In this document: positions 56,205 through 64,000 of the stretch, piece after piece
Numbering within the stretch: the stretch's first letter is position 1
Layout of the letters: the number at the start of each line of letters is the position of its first letter
From: Pseudonocardia halophobica
Lineage (GTDB): Bacteria > Actinomycetota > Actinomycetes > Mycobacteriales > Pseudonocardiaceae
Assembly: GCF_027922425.1 (NCBI RefSeq)
Contig: NZ_BSFQ01000002.1
Coordinates: 248,001 to 312,000, forward strand
DNA: 64,000 nt
Reading direction: 5' to 3'
The notes under the pieces: model-generated
The model's database searches: none
Seen by the model: only the letters and a program-made list of their open reading frames with translations
Told to the model about the DNA's origin: nothing
Translations under genes and position numbers: made by a program

Positions 56205-57427
56205 CGGAGTTCGAGACGCTCTGGTCGGAGATCGCCGGGATCGGACGGGTCGGGCGGCTCGGCGGCTACCGACGCTTCGCCTGGACCGAGCCGGACCTGG
56301 TCCTGCGACAGTGGTTCGTCGACTGCGCCGACCGGCGCGGGATGAGCACCGAGCAGGACCGCAACGGGAACCTGTGGGCCTGGTGGTTCCCGCCGGGCTG
56401 GGCCGGCGACCCACGGGACGCCTTCGTCACCGGCTCGCACCTGGACTCCGTGCCCGACGGAGGTGCCTTCGACGGGCCGCTGGGCGTGGTGTCGGCGTTC
56501 GCTGCCGTCACGCAGCTGCAGGAGGCCGGCGTCGAGCCGAGGACCCCGATCGGCGTCGTCGCCTTCTCCGACGAGGAGGGGGCCCGCTTCGGTGTCGCGT
56601 GCGTCGGCTCGCAGCTGTCGACCGGTGCGCTCGCGCCGGAGCGCGCCTTGGGCCTGCGTGACCCCGACGGCCGCACGCTGGCCGAGGTGCTCGAGGCCAC
56701 GGGCCGCGACCCGGGGTCGGTCGGCCGGGATCGGCGCCTGCGTGACCGGGTCGGGGTCTTCGTCGAGCTGCACGTGGAGCAGGGACGGGCGCTGGACCTG
56801 CTGGACCGTCCCTTGGCGGTGGCCTCGTCGATCTGGCCCCACGGACGGTGGCGGCTGTCCTTCACCGGGCAGGCCAACCACGCGGGCGCGACACGGATGG
56901 TGGATCGGCGCGACCCGATGCTGGCCTACGCAGCCTCCGTGGCGTCGGCGCGGTCGCGCGCCGTCCAGCACGGGTGCGTGGCGACCTTCGGCAAGCTGAG
57001 CGTGCAGCCGAACGGGGCCAACGCCATCGCCTCGTCGGTGGAGAGCTGGCTGGACGCGCGCGCGGGATCGCAGACCGAGCTGGATCTCCTCACCCGGGAG
57101 ATCTTCACCGACGCCGCGGAGCACGCCGACGCCGAAGGTGTGCGGCTCCAGGTCAGGGCCGAGTCCGAGTCCCCGATCGTGGAGTTCCCGCACGCGGTGC
57201 GCGACCGCATCGTCCGGGCGCTGACGGCCTTCGGCGACGTCCCGGTCCTGGCGACCGCCGCCGGCCATGACGCCGGCGTCCTGTCCACGGTCGTGCCCAG
57301 CGCGATGGTGTTCGTGCGCAACCCGACGGGCGTGTCCCACGCGCCCGACGAGCATGCCGAACCGTCCGACTGCCACCTCGGGGTGACGGCACTCGCCGCG
57401 CTGATGAAGGAGTGGGCAGCGGCATGA
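56201..57427 (+). CDS. M20-family amidohydrolase (allantoate amidohydrolase-like) in the hut operon
   Basis: A 408-residue zinc-dependent peptidase-M20/N-carbamoyl amidohydrolase. [40 protein letters not shown] and GHDAGVLS carry the two-metal ligands, and [13 protein letters not shown] the dimer domain motif. Genomic context replaces the usual hutG. After the deiminase HutF the product is N-formylglutamate, so this protein may be the deformylase. Automatic labels would call it allantoate amidohydrolase. Overlaps both neighbours by 4 nt. Confidence 0.85.
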
Positions 57428-58854
57428 CATCGCCGTCGGACGCCTTGCGCCGGCCAGCCCGTGCGTCGCAGGCAGACGACCCGGAGGGGCAGTGGTGGTG
57501 CGAGCACGCATGGCTGGGCGGGCCCGTGGAACACGGCGTCCTCGTCACGGTCGCCGAAGGACGCTTCTCCCGTGTCGTGCCCGGCGTCGAGCGCCCCGCT
57601 GCCGTCCCCGCCCTGCGCGGGCTGGTCCTCCCCGGTCTGGCGAACGTGCACTCGCATGCCTTCCAGCGGGCACTGCGTGCACGCACGCAGCGCGACCGAG
57701 GCTCTTTCTGGACCTGGCGCGACCTCATGTACCAGGCGGCGAACAGGCTCGACCCCGACACCTACCGGGAGCTCGCCACGGCGGTCTTCACGGAGATGGC
57801 ACTGGCCGGGGTGACCTCGGTCGGCGAGTTCCACTACCTGCACCACGACGCCCGCGGGGTGCCCTACGACGACCCCAACGCCATGGGCCGGGCACTGGTC
57901 GACGCCGCAGCGGCGGCAGGCGTGCGTCTGACCCTCCTCGACACCTGCTACCTGAGCTCGGGCGTGGACGGATCACCGCTCGGCGACCTGCAACGTCGCT
58001 TCGGGGACGGCTCCGGCGAGCGTTGGGCGGAGCGCGTCGACCTCCTTCGTCGCGAGTTCAGCGGCTCGGACACCGTGATCGTCGGCGCGGCCCTGCATTC
58101 GGTGCGCGGCGTCCCGCTCCAGCACATGCCCCCGGTCGTCGAGTGGGCCGACGCCCACCGCGCCCCCTTGCACGTGCACTCCTCGGAGCAGACGGCTGAG
58201 GTGGAGCAGTGCCTGGCCGTCCACGGACGAACCCCGACAGCCCTGCTCCACGACGCCGGCGTCCTCGGTCCGCGCACCACCGCCGTGCACGCGACGCACC
58301 TGACCGAGTCCGACCTGGCGATGCTCGACTCCACCGCCACCGGGGTCTGCTTCTGCCCGACGACCGAACGCGACCTCGGCGACGGCATCGGGCCCGCGTC
58401 CGCCCTCCTCGCCCGCTCGGCCGGCCTCTTCTCCCTGGGCTCCGACAGCCACGCCGTCATCGACCTGTTCGAGGAGGCGCGCGCGGTCGAGCTCGACGAA
58501 CGACTGCGGAGCCGCGAGCGCGGGATCTTCCCGGCCGACCTGCTGTTGAAGTCGGCGACGTCGGACGGCCAGCACGCCCTGGGCCGGCCCGACGCCGGCC
58601 TCATCGGTCCCGGACACCGCGCCGACCTGGTCGCGGTCGACATGGAATCCGTCCGGACCGCGGGCGGCGGCCCGCGAGCCGAGACCGCGGTCTTCGCGGC
58701 TACCGCCGCCGACGTGACCGACGTCGTCGTCGACGGGCGGACGGTGGTCCGGGACCGGCGACACCTGACGGTGACGGATGTGTCCCGCCGGCTGGCCGAC
58801 GCAGCGGCCCTGTTGTTCGAGGGGTACAGCACGCAGGAGGGGGCCGTGCGGTGA
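57424..58854 (+). CDS. hutF: formimidoylglutamate deiminase
   Basis: A 476-residue amidohydrolase-superfamily enzyme. [16 protein letters not shown] holds the first metal histidines, [10 protein letters not shown] and [16 protein letters not shown] (PLHVH-x-x-E) match HutF, followed by HATHLTESD and [19 protein letters not shown] with the catalytic Asp. It converts N-formimidoylglutamate to N-formylglutamate plus ammonia. ATG 57424 overlaps the M20 gene by 4 nt. Confidence 0.95.
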   Translation: MTSPSDALRRPARASQADDPEGQWWCEHAWLGGPVEHGVLVTVAEGRFSRVVPGVERPAAVPALRGLVLPGLANVHSHAFQRALRARTQRDRGSFWTWRDLMYQAANRLDPDTYRELATAVFTEMALAGVTSVGEFHYLHHDARGVPYDDPNAMGRALVDAAAAAGVRLTLLDTCYLSSGVDGSPLGDLQRRFGDGSGERWAERVDLLRREFSGSDTVIVGAALHSVRGVPLQHMPPVVEWADAHRAPLHVHSSEQTAEVEQCLAVHGRTPTALLHDAGVLGPRTTAVHATHLTESDLAMLDSTATGVCFCPTTERDLGDGIGPASALLARSAGLFSLGSDSHAVIDLFEEARAVELDERLRSRERGIFPADLLLKSATSDGQHALGRPDAGLIGPGHRADLVAVDMESVRTAGGGPRAETAVFAATAADVTDVVVDGRTVVRDRRHLTVTDVSRRLADAAALLFEGYSTQEGAVR

Positions 58855-60029
58855 CGGTGCTGTTCACGAACATCGGAGAGCTGACCACGAACGACCCGAC
58901 GCAGGGCGACGGGTCGCGGTTGGGCCTGGTCCGCGACGCGGCCGTGCTGGTCGACGCCGACCGGGTCGCGTGGGTCGGCCCCGGGAGGGCGGCCCCGGCA
59001 GCGGATCAACTCGTCGACGTCGGCGGGTGCGCGGTGGTCCCCGGATTCGTCGACTCCCACGCCCATCTGGTCTTCGCCGGCGACCGGGCGGAGGAGTTCG
59101 CCGCGCGCATGACGGGAGCCAGGTACGAGGCCGGCGGCATCCAGACCACTGTGCGGGCGACCCGTCGAGCGAACGACCAGGCCCTGCGCGCCACCGTCAC
59201 CGCGCTTCGGCAGGAGATGCTGGCCCAAGGCACCACGACCGTCGAGTGCAAGAGCGGGTACGGCCTGACGGTCGACGACGAGGCCCGGTCGCTGAGGATC
59301 GCGGCTCGGGCCACCTCCGAGCTGACCTTCCTCGGCGCCCATGTCGTGCCGCCGGAGTACCAGGGGCGCCGGGACGACTACGTGGATCTCGTCCGCGGGC
59401 CCATGCTCGACGCGTGCGCCCCGCTGGCCAAGTGGGCCGACGTGTTCTGCGACCGGGGAGCCTTCGACGCCGACGAGGCCCGCGCGATCCTCGAGGCCGC
59501 GGCAGAACGCGGACTGCAACCGCGCCTCCACGCCGGCCAGCTGCAACTCGGCCGAGGCATCGCACTGGCGGTCCAGCTGGAGGCGGCCTCCGTCGACCAC
59601 TGCACCTTCGTCTCCGACGACGACCTCGAAGCCCTGGCCGCGGCCCGTGACGTCACCGTCGCCACCTTGTTGCCCGGCGTCGAGTTCTCGACGCGCTCAC
59701 CGTGGCCCGACGGCAGACGGATGATCGACGCCGGAGTCACGGTCGCGCTGGCCACCGACTGCAACCCCGGCAGCTCCTACACCTCCAGCATGGCCTTCTG
59801 CATCGCGCTGGCGGTTCGCGACATGGGACTCAGCCCTGCCGAGGCCCTGTGGTCGGCCACCTGTGGCGGCGCGGCGGCACTACGTCGCAGCGACGTCGGC
59901 GTCCTCGCACCGGGACGACGAGCCGACTTCCTCACGCTCAGGGCGCCGTCCTACATCCATCTCGCCTACCGCCCCGGAGTCCCGCTGATCGGCAGCGTCG
60001 TACTCGCAGGAGCCGTGGTGCCCACGTGA
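58851..60029 (+). CDS. hutI: imidazolonepropionase
   Basis: A 392-residue Hut[22 protein letters not shown], the [11 protein letters not shown] segment, [42 protein letters not shown] and [14 protein letters not shown] are diagnostic. It opens the imidazolone ring to formimidoylglutamate. Start is GTG 58851 (GTGA overlap with hutF). Last gene of the operon; hutH converges 21 bp beyond. Confidence 0.97.
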   Translation: MTVLFTNIGELTTNDPTQGDGSRLGLVRDAAVLVDADRVAWVGPGRAAPAADQLVDVGGCAVVPGFVDSHAHLVFAGDRAEEFAARMTGARYEAGGIQTTVRATRRANDQALRATVTALRQEMLAQGTTTVECKSGYGLTVDDEARSLRIAARATSELTFLGAHVVPPEYQGRRDDYVDLVRGPMLDACAPLAKWADVFCDRGAFDADEARAILEAAAERGLQPRLHAGQLQLGRGIALAVQLEAASVDHCTFVSDDDLEALAAARDVTVATLLPGVEFSTRSPWPDGRRMIDAGVTVALATDCNPGSSYTSSMAFCIALAVRDMGLSPAEALWSATCGGAAALRRSDVGVLAPGRRADFLTLRAPSYIHLAYRPGVPLIGSVVLAGAVVPT

Positions 60030-60050
60030 CGGGGCGGACCGCGTCGGCGG

Positions 60051-61616
60051 CTACCGGAGGGGGCCGACTGCGGACTCGGCCGCTCGCACGACGTCACCAC
60101 GACGGACCAGCTCGGTGACCTGCTCGAGTTCGGGGGAGAGCCACCGGTCGGGGCCGACCCCGGCGATGCTCTGGCGCAGCAGCATCACGACCGCCGTCGA
60201 TGCGGCCCCGGGCTCGAGCGGGGCGCGGAGTTCCAGCCCGCGTGCGGCGGCGAGGATCTCGATGCCGATCACACGCTGCAGGGCATCGATGGCCCTGCGC
60301 AGCTTCCGTCCGGCCGACCAGCCCATCGACACGTGGTCCTCCTGCATCGCGGAGGAGGGGATGGAGTCGACGCTCGCGGGGTTCGCCAGGCGCTTGAGCT
60401 CGCTGACCATCGCCGCCTGGGCGTACTGGGCGATCATCATGCCGGAGTCGATGCCGGGCGACCCCGCCAGGAAGGCCGGCAGCCCGTGCGAACGGCTCGG
60501 GTCGAGCAGGCGGTCGGTGCGTCGCTCGCTGATCGACGCCATGTCGGCCGCGGCGATGGCGAGGAAGTCCAGGACGTAGCCGACGGGGGCTCCATGGAAG
60601 TTCCCGTTGCTCTCCACGCGCCCGTCCGGGAGCACCACGGGGTTGTCGATAGCGCTCCCCAGCTCGATCGCGGCAACGTCCGCGGCGTGCTGGAGGGTGG
60701 CTCGCGCCGCTCCGGCGACCTGGGGCGCACAGCGCAACGAGTAGGCGTCCTGCACCACGCTGCAGTCCTCGCCACGATGGCTCTCCACGATCGCGGAGCC
60801 GGCGAGCAGACGGTGCAGGTTCTGCGCCGAGGCCACCTGCCCGGGATGGGGCCGCACGCCCTGCAACTCCGGCGCGAAGACACGGTCCGTGCCCAGCAGG
60901 GCTTCCACGCTCATCGCCGCCGCGACGTCGGCAGCGGTGAAGAGCGCGCCGAGGTCGTGGACGGCCAGGGCGAGCATCCCGAGCATGCCGTCCGTCCCGT
61001 TGACGAGGGCCAGCCCCTCCTTGGCCGCCAGCCGGAGCGGCTCGAGGCCGTGCGCGGCCAGCGCCTCCCCACCCGGCACGACGTCGCCGTCGCTCGTGCG
61101 GACCTGGCCTTCTCCGAGGGCGGCAAGGGCGCAGTGCGCGAGCGGAGCGAGGTCGCCGGAGCAGCCGAGGGAGCCGTACTCGTGGACCACCGGCGTCAGT
61201 CCGAGGTTCAGCATCGCCCTGTACCGATCGGCCACCTCGGACCGCACACCCGTGTGGCCGGTCGTGAAGGTCTGCAGCCGCAGGAGCATCAGGGCACGGA
61301 CGACCTCGCGCTCGACCTCCGGGCCGGTGCCCGCTGCATGGGACCGGACCAGTGCGTGCTGCAGCGCGTCCCGCGAGGCACTGCCGATCCTGGTCGTGGC
61401 CAGCGCACCGAAGCCCGTGGACACCCCGTAGATCGCGCGGTCGGACGCGGCGAGCTCATCGACGGCCGCCCGCGCGACGGACATCGGCGCCGCGGCGGTG
61501 GCGTCGATCTCGACCCGGGCGTCGTGCCGAGCCACCGCAACCACCTCGGGCACCGTCAGCGGCCTGCCCCCGACGACGACTGGGCGGACGTCCGCGCCTG
61601 CATCCAGCGAAGCCAC
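60051..61616 (-). CDS. hutH: histidine ammonia-lyase
   Basis: A 521-residue HutH, the first step of histidine degradation (histidine to urocanate plus ammonia). YGVSTGFGALATTRI, the MIO segment GSLGCSGDLAPLAH, NGTDGMLG, QDAYSLRCAPQV and SNGNFHGAPV are all present. The MIO cofactor forms from Cys152-Ser153-Gly154 rather than the textbook Ala-Ser-Gly. GTG 61616 follows AGGAG. It is convergent to the hutU-I operon, so it is transcribed separately. Confidence 0.97.
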   Translation of the reverse strand: MASLDAGADVRPVVVGGRPLTVPEVVAVARHDARVEIDATAAAPMSVARAAVDELAASDRAIYGVSTGFGALATTRIGSASRDALQHALVRSHAAGTGPEVEREVVRALMLLRLQTFTTGHTGVRSEVADRYRAMLNLGLTPVVHEYGSLGCSGDLAPLAHCALAALGEGQVRTSDGDVVPGGEALAAHGLEPLRLAAKEGLALVNGTDGMLGMLALAVHDLGALFTAADVAAAMSVEALLGTDRVFAPELQGVRPHPGQVASAQNLHRLLAGSAIVESHRGEDCSVVQDAYSLRCAPQVAGAARATLQHAADVAAIELGSAIDNPVVLPDGRVESNGNFHGAPVGYVLDFLAIAAADMASISERRTDRLLDPSRSHGLPAFLAGSPGIDSGMMIAQYAQAAMVSELKRLANPASVDSIPSSAMQEDHVSMGWSAGRKLRRAIDALQRVIGIEILAAARGLELRAPLEPGAASTAVVMLLRQSIAGVGPDRWLSPELEQVTELVRRGDVVRAAESAVGPLR

Positions 61617-61905
61617 GGCGCACCACTCCTCTCGCCCGCCTCCGGCGTGCTCCCTCGCGGACGCGCCACCTCCGCAGTGTGCGGACCAGCCGACCCGCCC
61701 GCCAGATCCGACTTCCGGCAGCGTCGCGCCGGGCGCCGGGCGCCGGGCGCGCGGGCCCGGGTGTACAGACCTCATGAGCTGTCCGGCCGGGCGCATGAAT
61801 TACCGGGCGAGGGGGTACACGCGGGCCGCCCGGTGGTGTGTAGAAACGCGAAATGCCCAGGCCGTCGGTTTGAGTGGGTGTGAGGTCGGGCCGCGCTGAA
61901 GACTG

Positions 61906-61934
61906 TTGACAGTTGTCAGAGTGGGCTTTACTGT
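61906..61934 (+). promoter_or_regulatory. promoter with overlapping operator for the cupin operon
   Basis: TTGACA (61906-61911) and TACTGT (61929-61934) are 17 bp apart, an ideal sigma-70-type promoter. An inverted repeat TGACA-GT-TGTCA (61907-61918) overlaps the -35 box, where a bound repressor would block initiation. The first start codon of the operon is at 61993. Confidence 0.6.
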
Positions 61935-61992
61935 GACCCTCGCCATGCGCCGGTTCGGACTGCCGACCGGGAGGGCGAGTCGAAGGAGATTC

Positions 61993-62388
61993 GTGACGCC
62001 GATGAGCAGCTACTGGTCGAGTTGGTCGGATCTGCCGGAGCGGGAGGTGCTCCCGGGGAACTTCCGGACGGCGGTGACCGGCAAGGAGATGGGCCTCAAC
62101 CGCATCCGCTGGGTGCACCCGACGGAGCTGCCCGCGCACACGCACCCGGACGCCGAGCAGGCGATGGTGGTGACCAGCGGGCGGATCGCCTTCACGGTGG
62201 GTGGTGAGAAGACCGTGCTGGCCGAGGGCGACGTCGTCGTGATCCCGAGGGGCGTCGAGCACTCGGGGCACAGCATCGAGGGTGAGGCGACCTTCATCGA
62301 GGTCTTCGCACCCACCCGGATCGAGAACCTGGTCGGCTTCCTCGGAGGATCCTCGATGCCCGAGCCTTCCGGGGGTGACACGCGGTGA
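61993..62388 (+). CDS. cupin-domain protein
   Basis: A 131-residue single-domain cupin. Motif 1 is PAHTHPDAEQAMVVTSGRI with two His and a Glu as likely metal ligands, motif 2 GDVVVIPRGVEHSG with the third His. GTG 61993 is preferred to ATG 62002 because AAGGAG lies 4 nt before it. It overlaps the next gene (GTGA). Such cupins act as small dioxygenases, isomerases or ligand binders. Confidence 0.88.
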   Translation: MTPMSSYWSSWSDLPEREVLPGNFRTAVTGKEMGLNRIRWVHPTELPAHTHPDAEQAMVVTSGRIAFTVGGEKTVLAEGDVVVIPRGVEHSGHSIEGEATFIEVFAPTRIENLVGFLGGSSMPEPSGGDTR

Positions 62389-63248
62389 GCCTCCGTCAGA
62401 TCAGTGCGCACGTGCACGTCGAGACCGCGCACCTCGGGAGCAACAACTCGATCGTCGTGGGTACCGAGGGCCTGGCGCTGGTCGACACCCCGCACCGTCC
62501 GACCGATGCGATGGCCTGGCGGAAGACGGTCGACGGCTTCGGCACCACGCGGTTCGTGGTCAACACCGACCATCACCCGGACCACACGATCGGCAACTTC
62601 TGGCAGGGCGGCGAGGTCGTCTCGCACCGGGGTACGCGGGAACGGCTGCTGCACGAGGCGCCGAGCCACGACTACCTCGCGGGCCTCTTCGCCCGGATCG
62701 ACCCGGAGGCCGTCGCACTGCTGGACACCTACCGGGTCCGGGTGCCCACGGTGGTGTTCTCGGACGCCCTGGACCTGCACCTCGCGGACGTCCACCTGGA
62801 GCTGAGCTTCCAGCCGGGGCACACCGCGAACAGCCTCATCGCCTACGTGCCCGAGGACGGGGTCGTCTTCACCGGCGACATCGTCTGCGAGGCCGGCCTG
62901 CCGTCCTTCCAGGACTCCCGGCTGTGGGACTGGTTCGACGCGATCGAGGAGGTCGCGTCGTACGACTTCGACGTGCTGGTCCCCGGGCACGGTGAGGTGG
63001 CCGACCGCGGCGTGCTCGAGCGCTACCGCGACTGGGGACGTGAGGTGGTGGGGCAGGTCGCCGATGCGATCGGCCGGGGTGTGGACCGCGAGCAGGCCAG
63101 TGCGGAGATCCGGTTCCCCGACAACATCCACGTCGACACCGAGGACTACGTCGGCTACCCCGACGACCTCATCGAGATGTTCCAGCGGCGTTCCATCGAG
63201 CGCATCTACGAGGACCTCCGCGAGAGGCCCGACCTCGCGGCGCGTTAG
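62385..63248 (+). CDS. metallo-beta-lactamase-fold hydrolase
   Basis: A 287-residue MBL-fold enzyme. LGSNNSIVVGTEGLALVDTP opens the fold, TDHHPDHTIGN is the HxHxDH-type metal motif (one position shorter in His count than classical THxHxDH), FQPGHTANS and FTGDIVCEAG supply the next His and Asp, VPGHGEV the last His. Cytosolic; likely a lactonase or thioesterase-like step. Start GTG 62385. Confidence 0.88.
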   Translation: MSLRQISAHVHVETAHLGSNNSIVVGTEGLALVDTPHRPTDAMAWRKTVDGFGTTRFVVNTDHHPDHTIGNFWQGGEVVSHRGTRERLLHEAPSHDYLAGLFARIDPEAVALLDTYRVRVPTVVFSDALDLHLADVHLELSFQPGHTANSLIAYVPEDGVVFTGDIVCEAGLPSFQDSRLWDWFDAIEEVASYDFDVLVPGHGEVADRGVLERYRDWGREVVGQVADAIGRGVDREQASAEIRFPDNIHVDTEDYVGYPDDLIEMFQRRSIERIYEDLRERPDLAAR

Positions 63249-63309
63249 GGCCGCCACCGACTCGACCTCCGGCGCACCCCGCGCCGCGTCCTCATTGGAG
63301 AACCCACCC

Positions 63310-64000
63310 ATGCGCATCACGAAGCTCGCCGTCGCGCTCGTCGCTGCGACCTCACTCGGCCTGCTGGCCGGTTGCGGGGGCGGAGGCAGCACCAGCACCG
63401 CGGTCACGCCCGAGGGCACCCAGAAGGCGCAGGCCGCGCAGCAGACCGTCGACGCCGCCAAGGCGGTCCCGGGCACGGAGGACCTGGGTCCCGCGATCGA
63501 CGTCAGCTCCCTGCGGGGCAAGACGATCTACAGCATCCCGATCGACAGCAAGGCCGAGTTCTACCAGGCCGGTGAGCAGGCGATGCGGGGTGTGGCCGAG
63601 AAGGCCGGCGTCACCCTCGTGACCTTCCCCTCGGACGGGACCCAGACCTCCTACCAGCAGGGGATCGCCCAGGCAATCAACGCGGGCGCCGCGGCGATCC
63701 TGCTGAACGGACCGCTGCCCTCGACCCTGGGGCCGCAGATCGACGCCGCGACGAAGGCCGGCATCCCGGTGGTGCCGCTGCACATCTCGGACAAGGGCAG
63801 CCCGGTCACCCCGGGGCTGAAGTACGAGGCCTTCGCGCCGTTCAACGACGCCGCCCACCTGATGGCGCTCGCCGCGGTCGCCGGGCAGAAGGGCGCGCCC
63901 GTGCACGCCCTGATCATCCAGTCGTCGGAGACGGGCCCGGCCAAGGGCATGGTCGACACGATGCAGAAGGCCCTGGCCGACGAGGCGCCGGCCGGGTCGG
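63310..64000 (+). CDS. sugar-type ABC transporter substrate-binding lipoprotein, 3' end beyond window
   Basis: The first 230 residues of an RbsB/Peripla_BP_4-type binding protein. The signal peptide ends in LLAGC (lipidated Cys22), followed by a Gly/Ser-rich linker. GKTIYSIPIDSKAEFYQAGEQAMRGVAEKAGV and QGIAQAINAGAAAILLNGP are the typical first strand/helix and hinge segments. ATG 63310 follows GGAG. Third gene of the operon started at 61906; permease and ATPase genes are expected just outside. The frame is open at the window edge. Confidence 0.9.
   Translation, partial: MRITKLAVALVAATSLGLLAGCGGGGSTSTAVTPEGTQKAQAAQQTVDAAKAVPGTEDLGPAIDVSSLRGKTIYSIPIDSKAEFYQAGEQAMRGVAEKAGVTLVTFPSDGTQTSYQQGIAQAINAGAAAILLNGPLPSTLGPQIDAATKAGIPVVPLHISDKGSPVTPGLKYEAFAPFNDAAHLMALAAVAGQKGAPVHALIIQSSETGPAKGMVDTMQKALADEAPAGS

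Overview
The window is chromosomal DNA of a high-GC actinomycete. The evidence is the strong GC bias at third codon positions, frequent GTG starts, many ATGA/GTGA stop-start overlaps, AGGAG-type ribosome sites, an NDMA-type class III alcohol dehydrogenase, an AcoR-like activator without a sigma-54 contact motif, and an actinomycete-style hut cluster. The gene set (paired Baeyer-Villiger monooxygenases and esterases, many MFS carriers, SDRs) fits a soil or xenobiotic-degrading Pseudonocardiaceae member, most likely Pseudonocardia. That placement is inference. No rRNA, tRNA, CRISPR array, plasmid origin or intact transposon was seen.

Left part (1-9.1 kb). An acetyl-CoA hydrolase/CoA-transferase, an alpha/beta hydrolase and an NMT1-like binding protein precede an amide-uptake locus. 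There, a well-formed promoter drives a formamidase gene cut down to its first 87 codons, followed by an intact AmiS/UreI channel gene and an AmiC-like amide sensor. Next to a MarR gene lies a junction of two broken genes: the C-terminal half of an acyl-CoA dehydrogenase and the tail of a LysR regulator.

Catabolic island (9.1-30.9 kb). A BVMO plus esterase pair is divergent from an AcoR-like regulator, with a 17-bp-arm inverted repeat between them. A six-gene minus-strand run (ALDH, ADH, two MFS carriers, alpha/beta hydrolase, SDR) diverges from a plus-strand operon encoding an OB-fold/Zn-ribbon protein, a thiolase, a catalytically dead SDR, an active SDR and an alpha-methylacyl-CoA racemase. 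The first four mirror benzylsuccinate beta-oxidation proteins BbsA, B, C and D. A GntR/FCD regulator follows. A second operon encodes a thiolase-fold protein with Ltp2-type aldolase tyrosines, its own Zn-ribbon partner, an acyl-CoA ligase, an SMP-30 hydrolase and a DNA-binding-domain-only GntR protein. A TTGTATCAA-like site before ALDH and before both plus-strand operons suggests one regulon. The likely job is alcohol to aldehyde to acid to CoA ester, then racemisation, beta-hydroxy oxidation, thiolysis and retro-aldol cleavage. The substrate is unknown.

Middle (31-48 kb). pncB with an MFS carrier, a SRPBCC-like protein, a second BVMO plus esterase pair with an AraC-type regulator, a sugar/inositol-type isomerase plus dehydrogenase pair under a LacI regulator with palindromic operators, a TetR/membrane-protein pair with two operators, and a GH13 trehalose-synthase-like enzyme. 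Remnants of an SDR, a flavin disulfide reductase and a SHOCT protein lie between them. An 87-bp element occurs twice (34.2 and 48.3 kb) in the same position relative to a purine-rich ribosome site and a small ORF.

Right part (48-64 kb). An MFS carrier, an esterase, homogentisate dioxygenase, a beta-lactamase-fold lipoprotein lacking its SxxK nucleophile, a histidine-utilisation cluster (hutU, M20 amidohydrolase, hutF, hutI, convergent hutH), and the start of a new operon (cupin, metallo-beta-lactamase-fold hydrolase, sugar-type binding lipoprotein cut by the window edge) behind a promoter overlapped by a palindrome.
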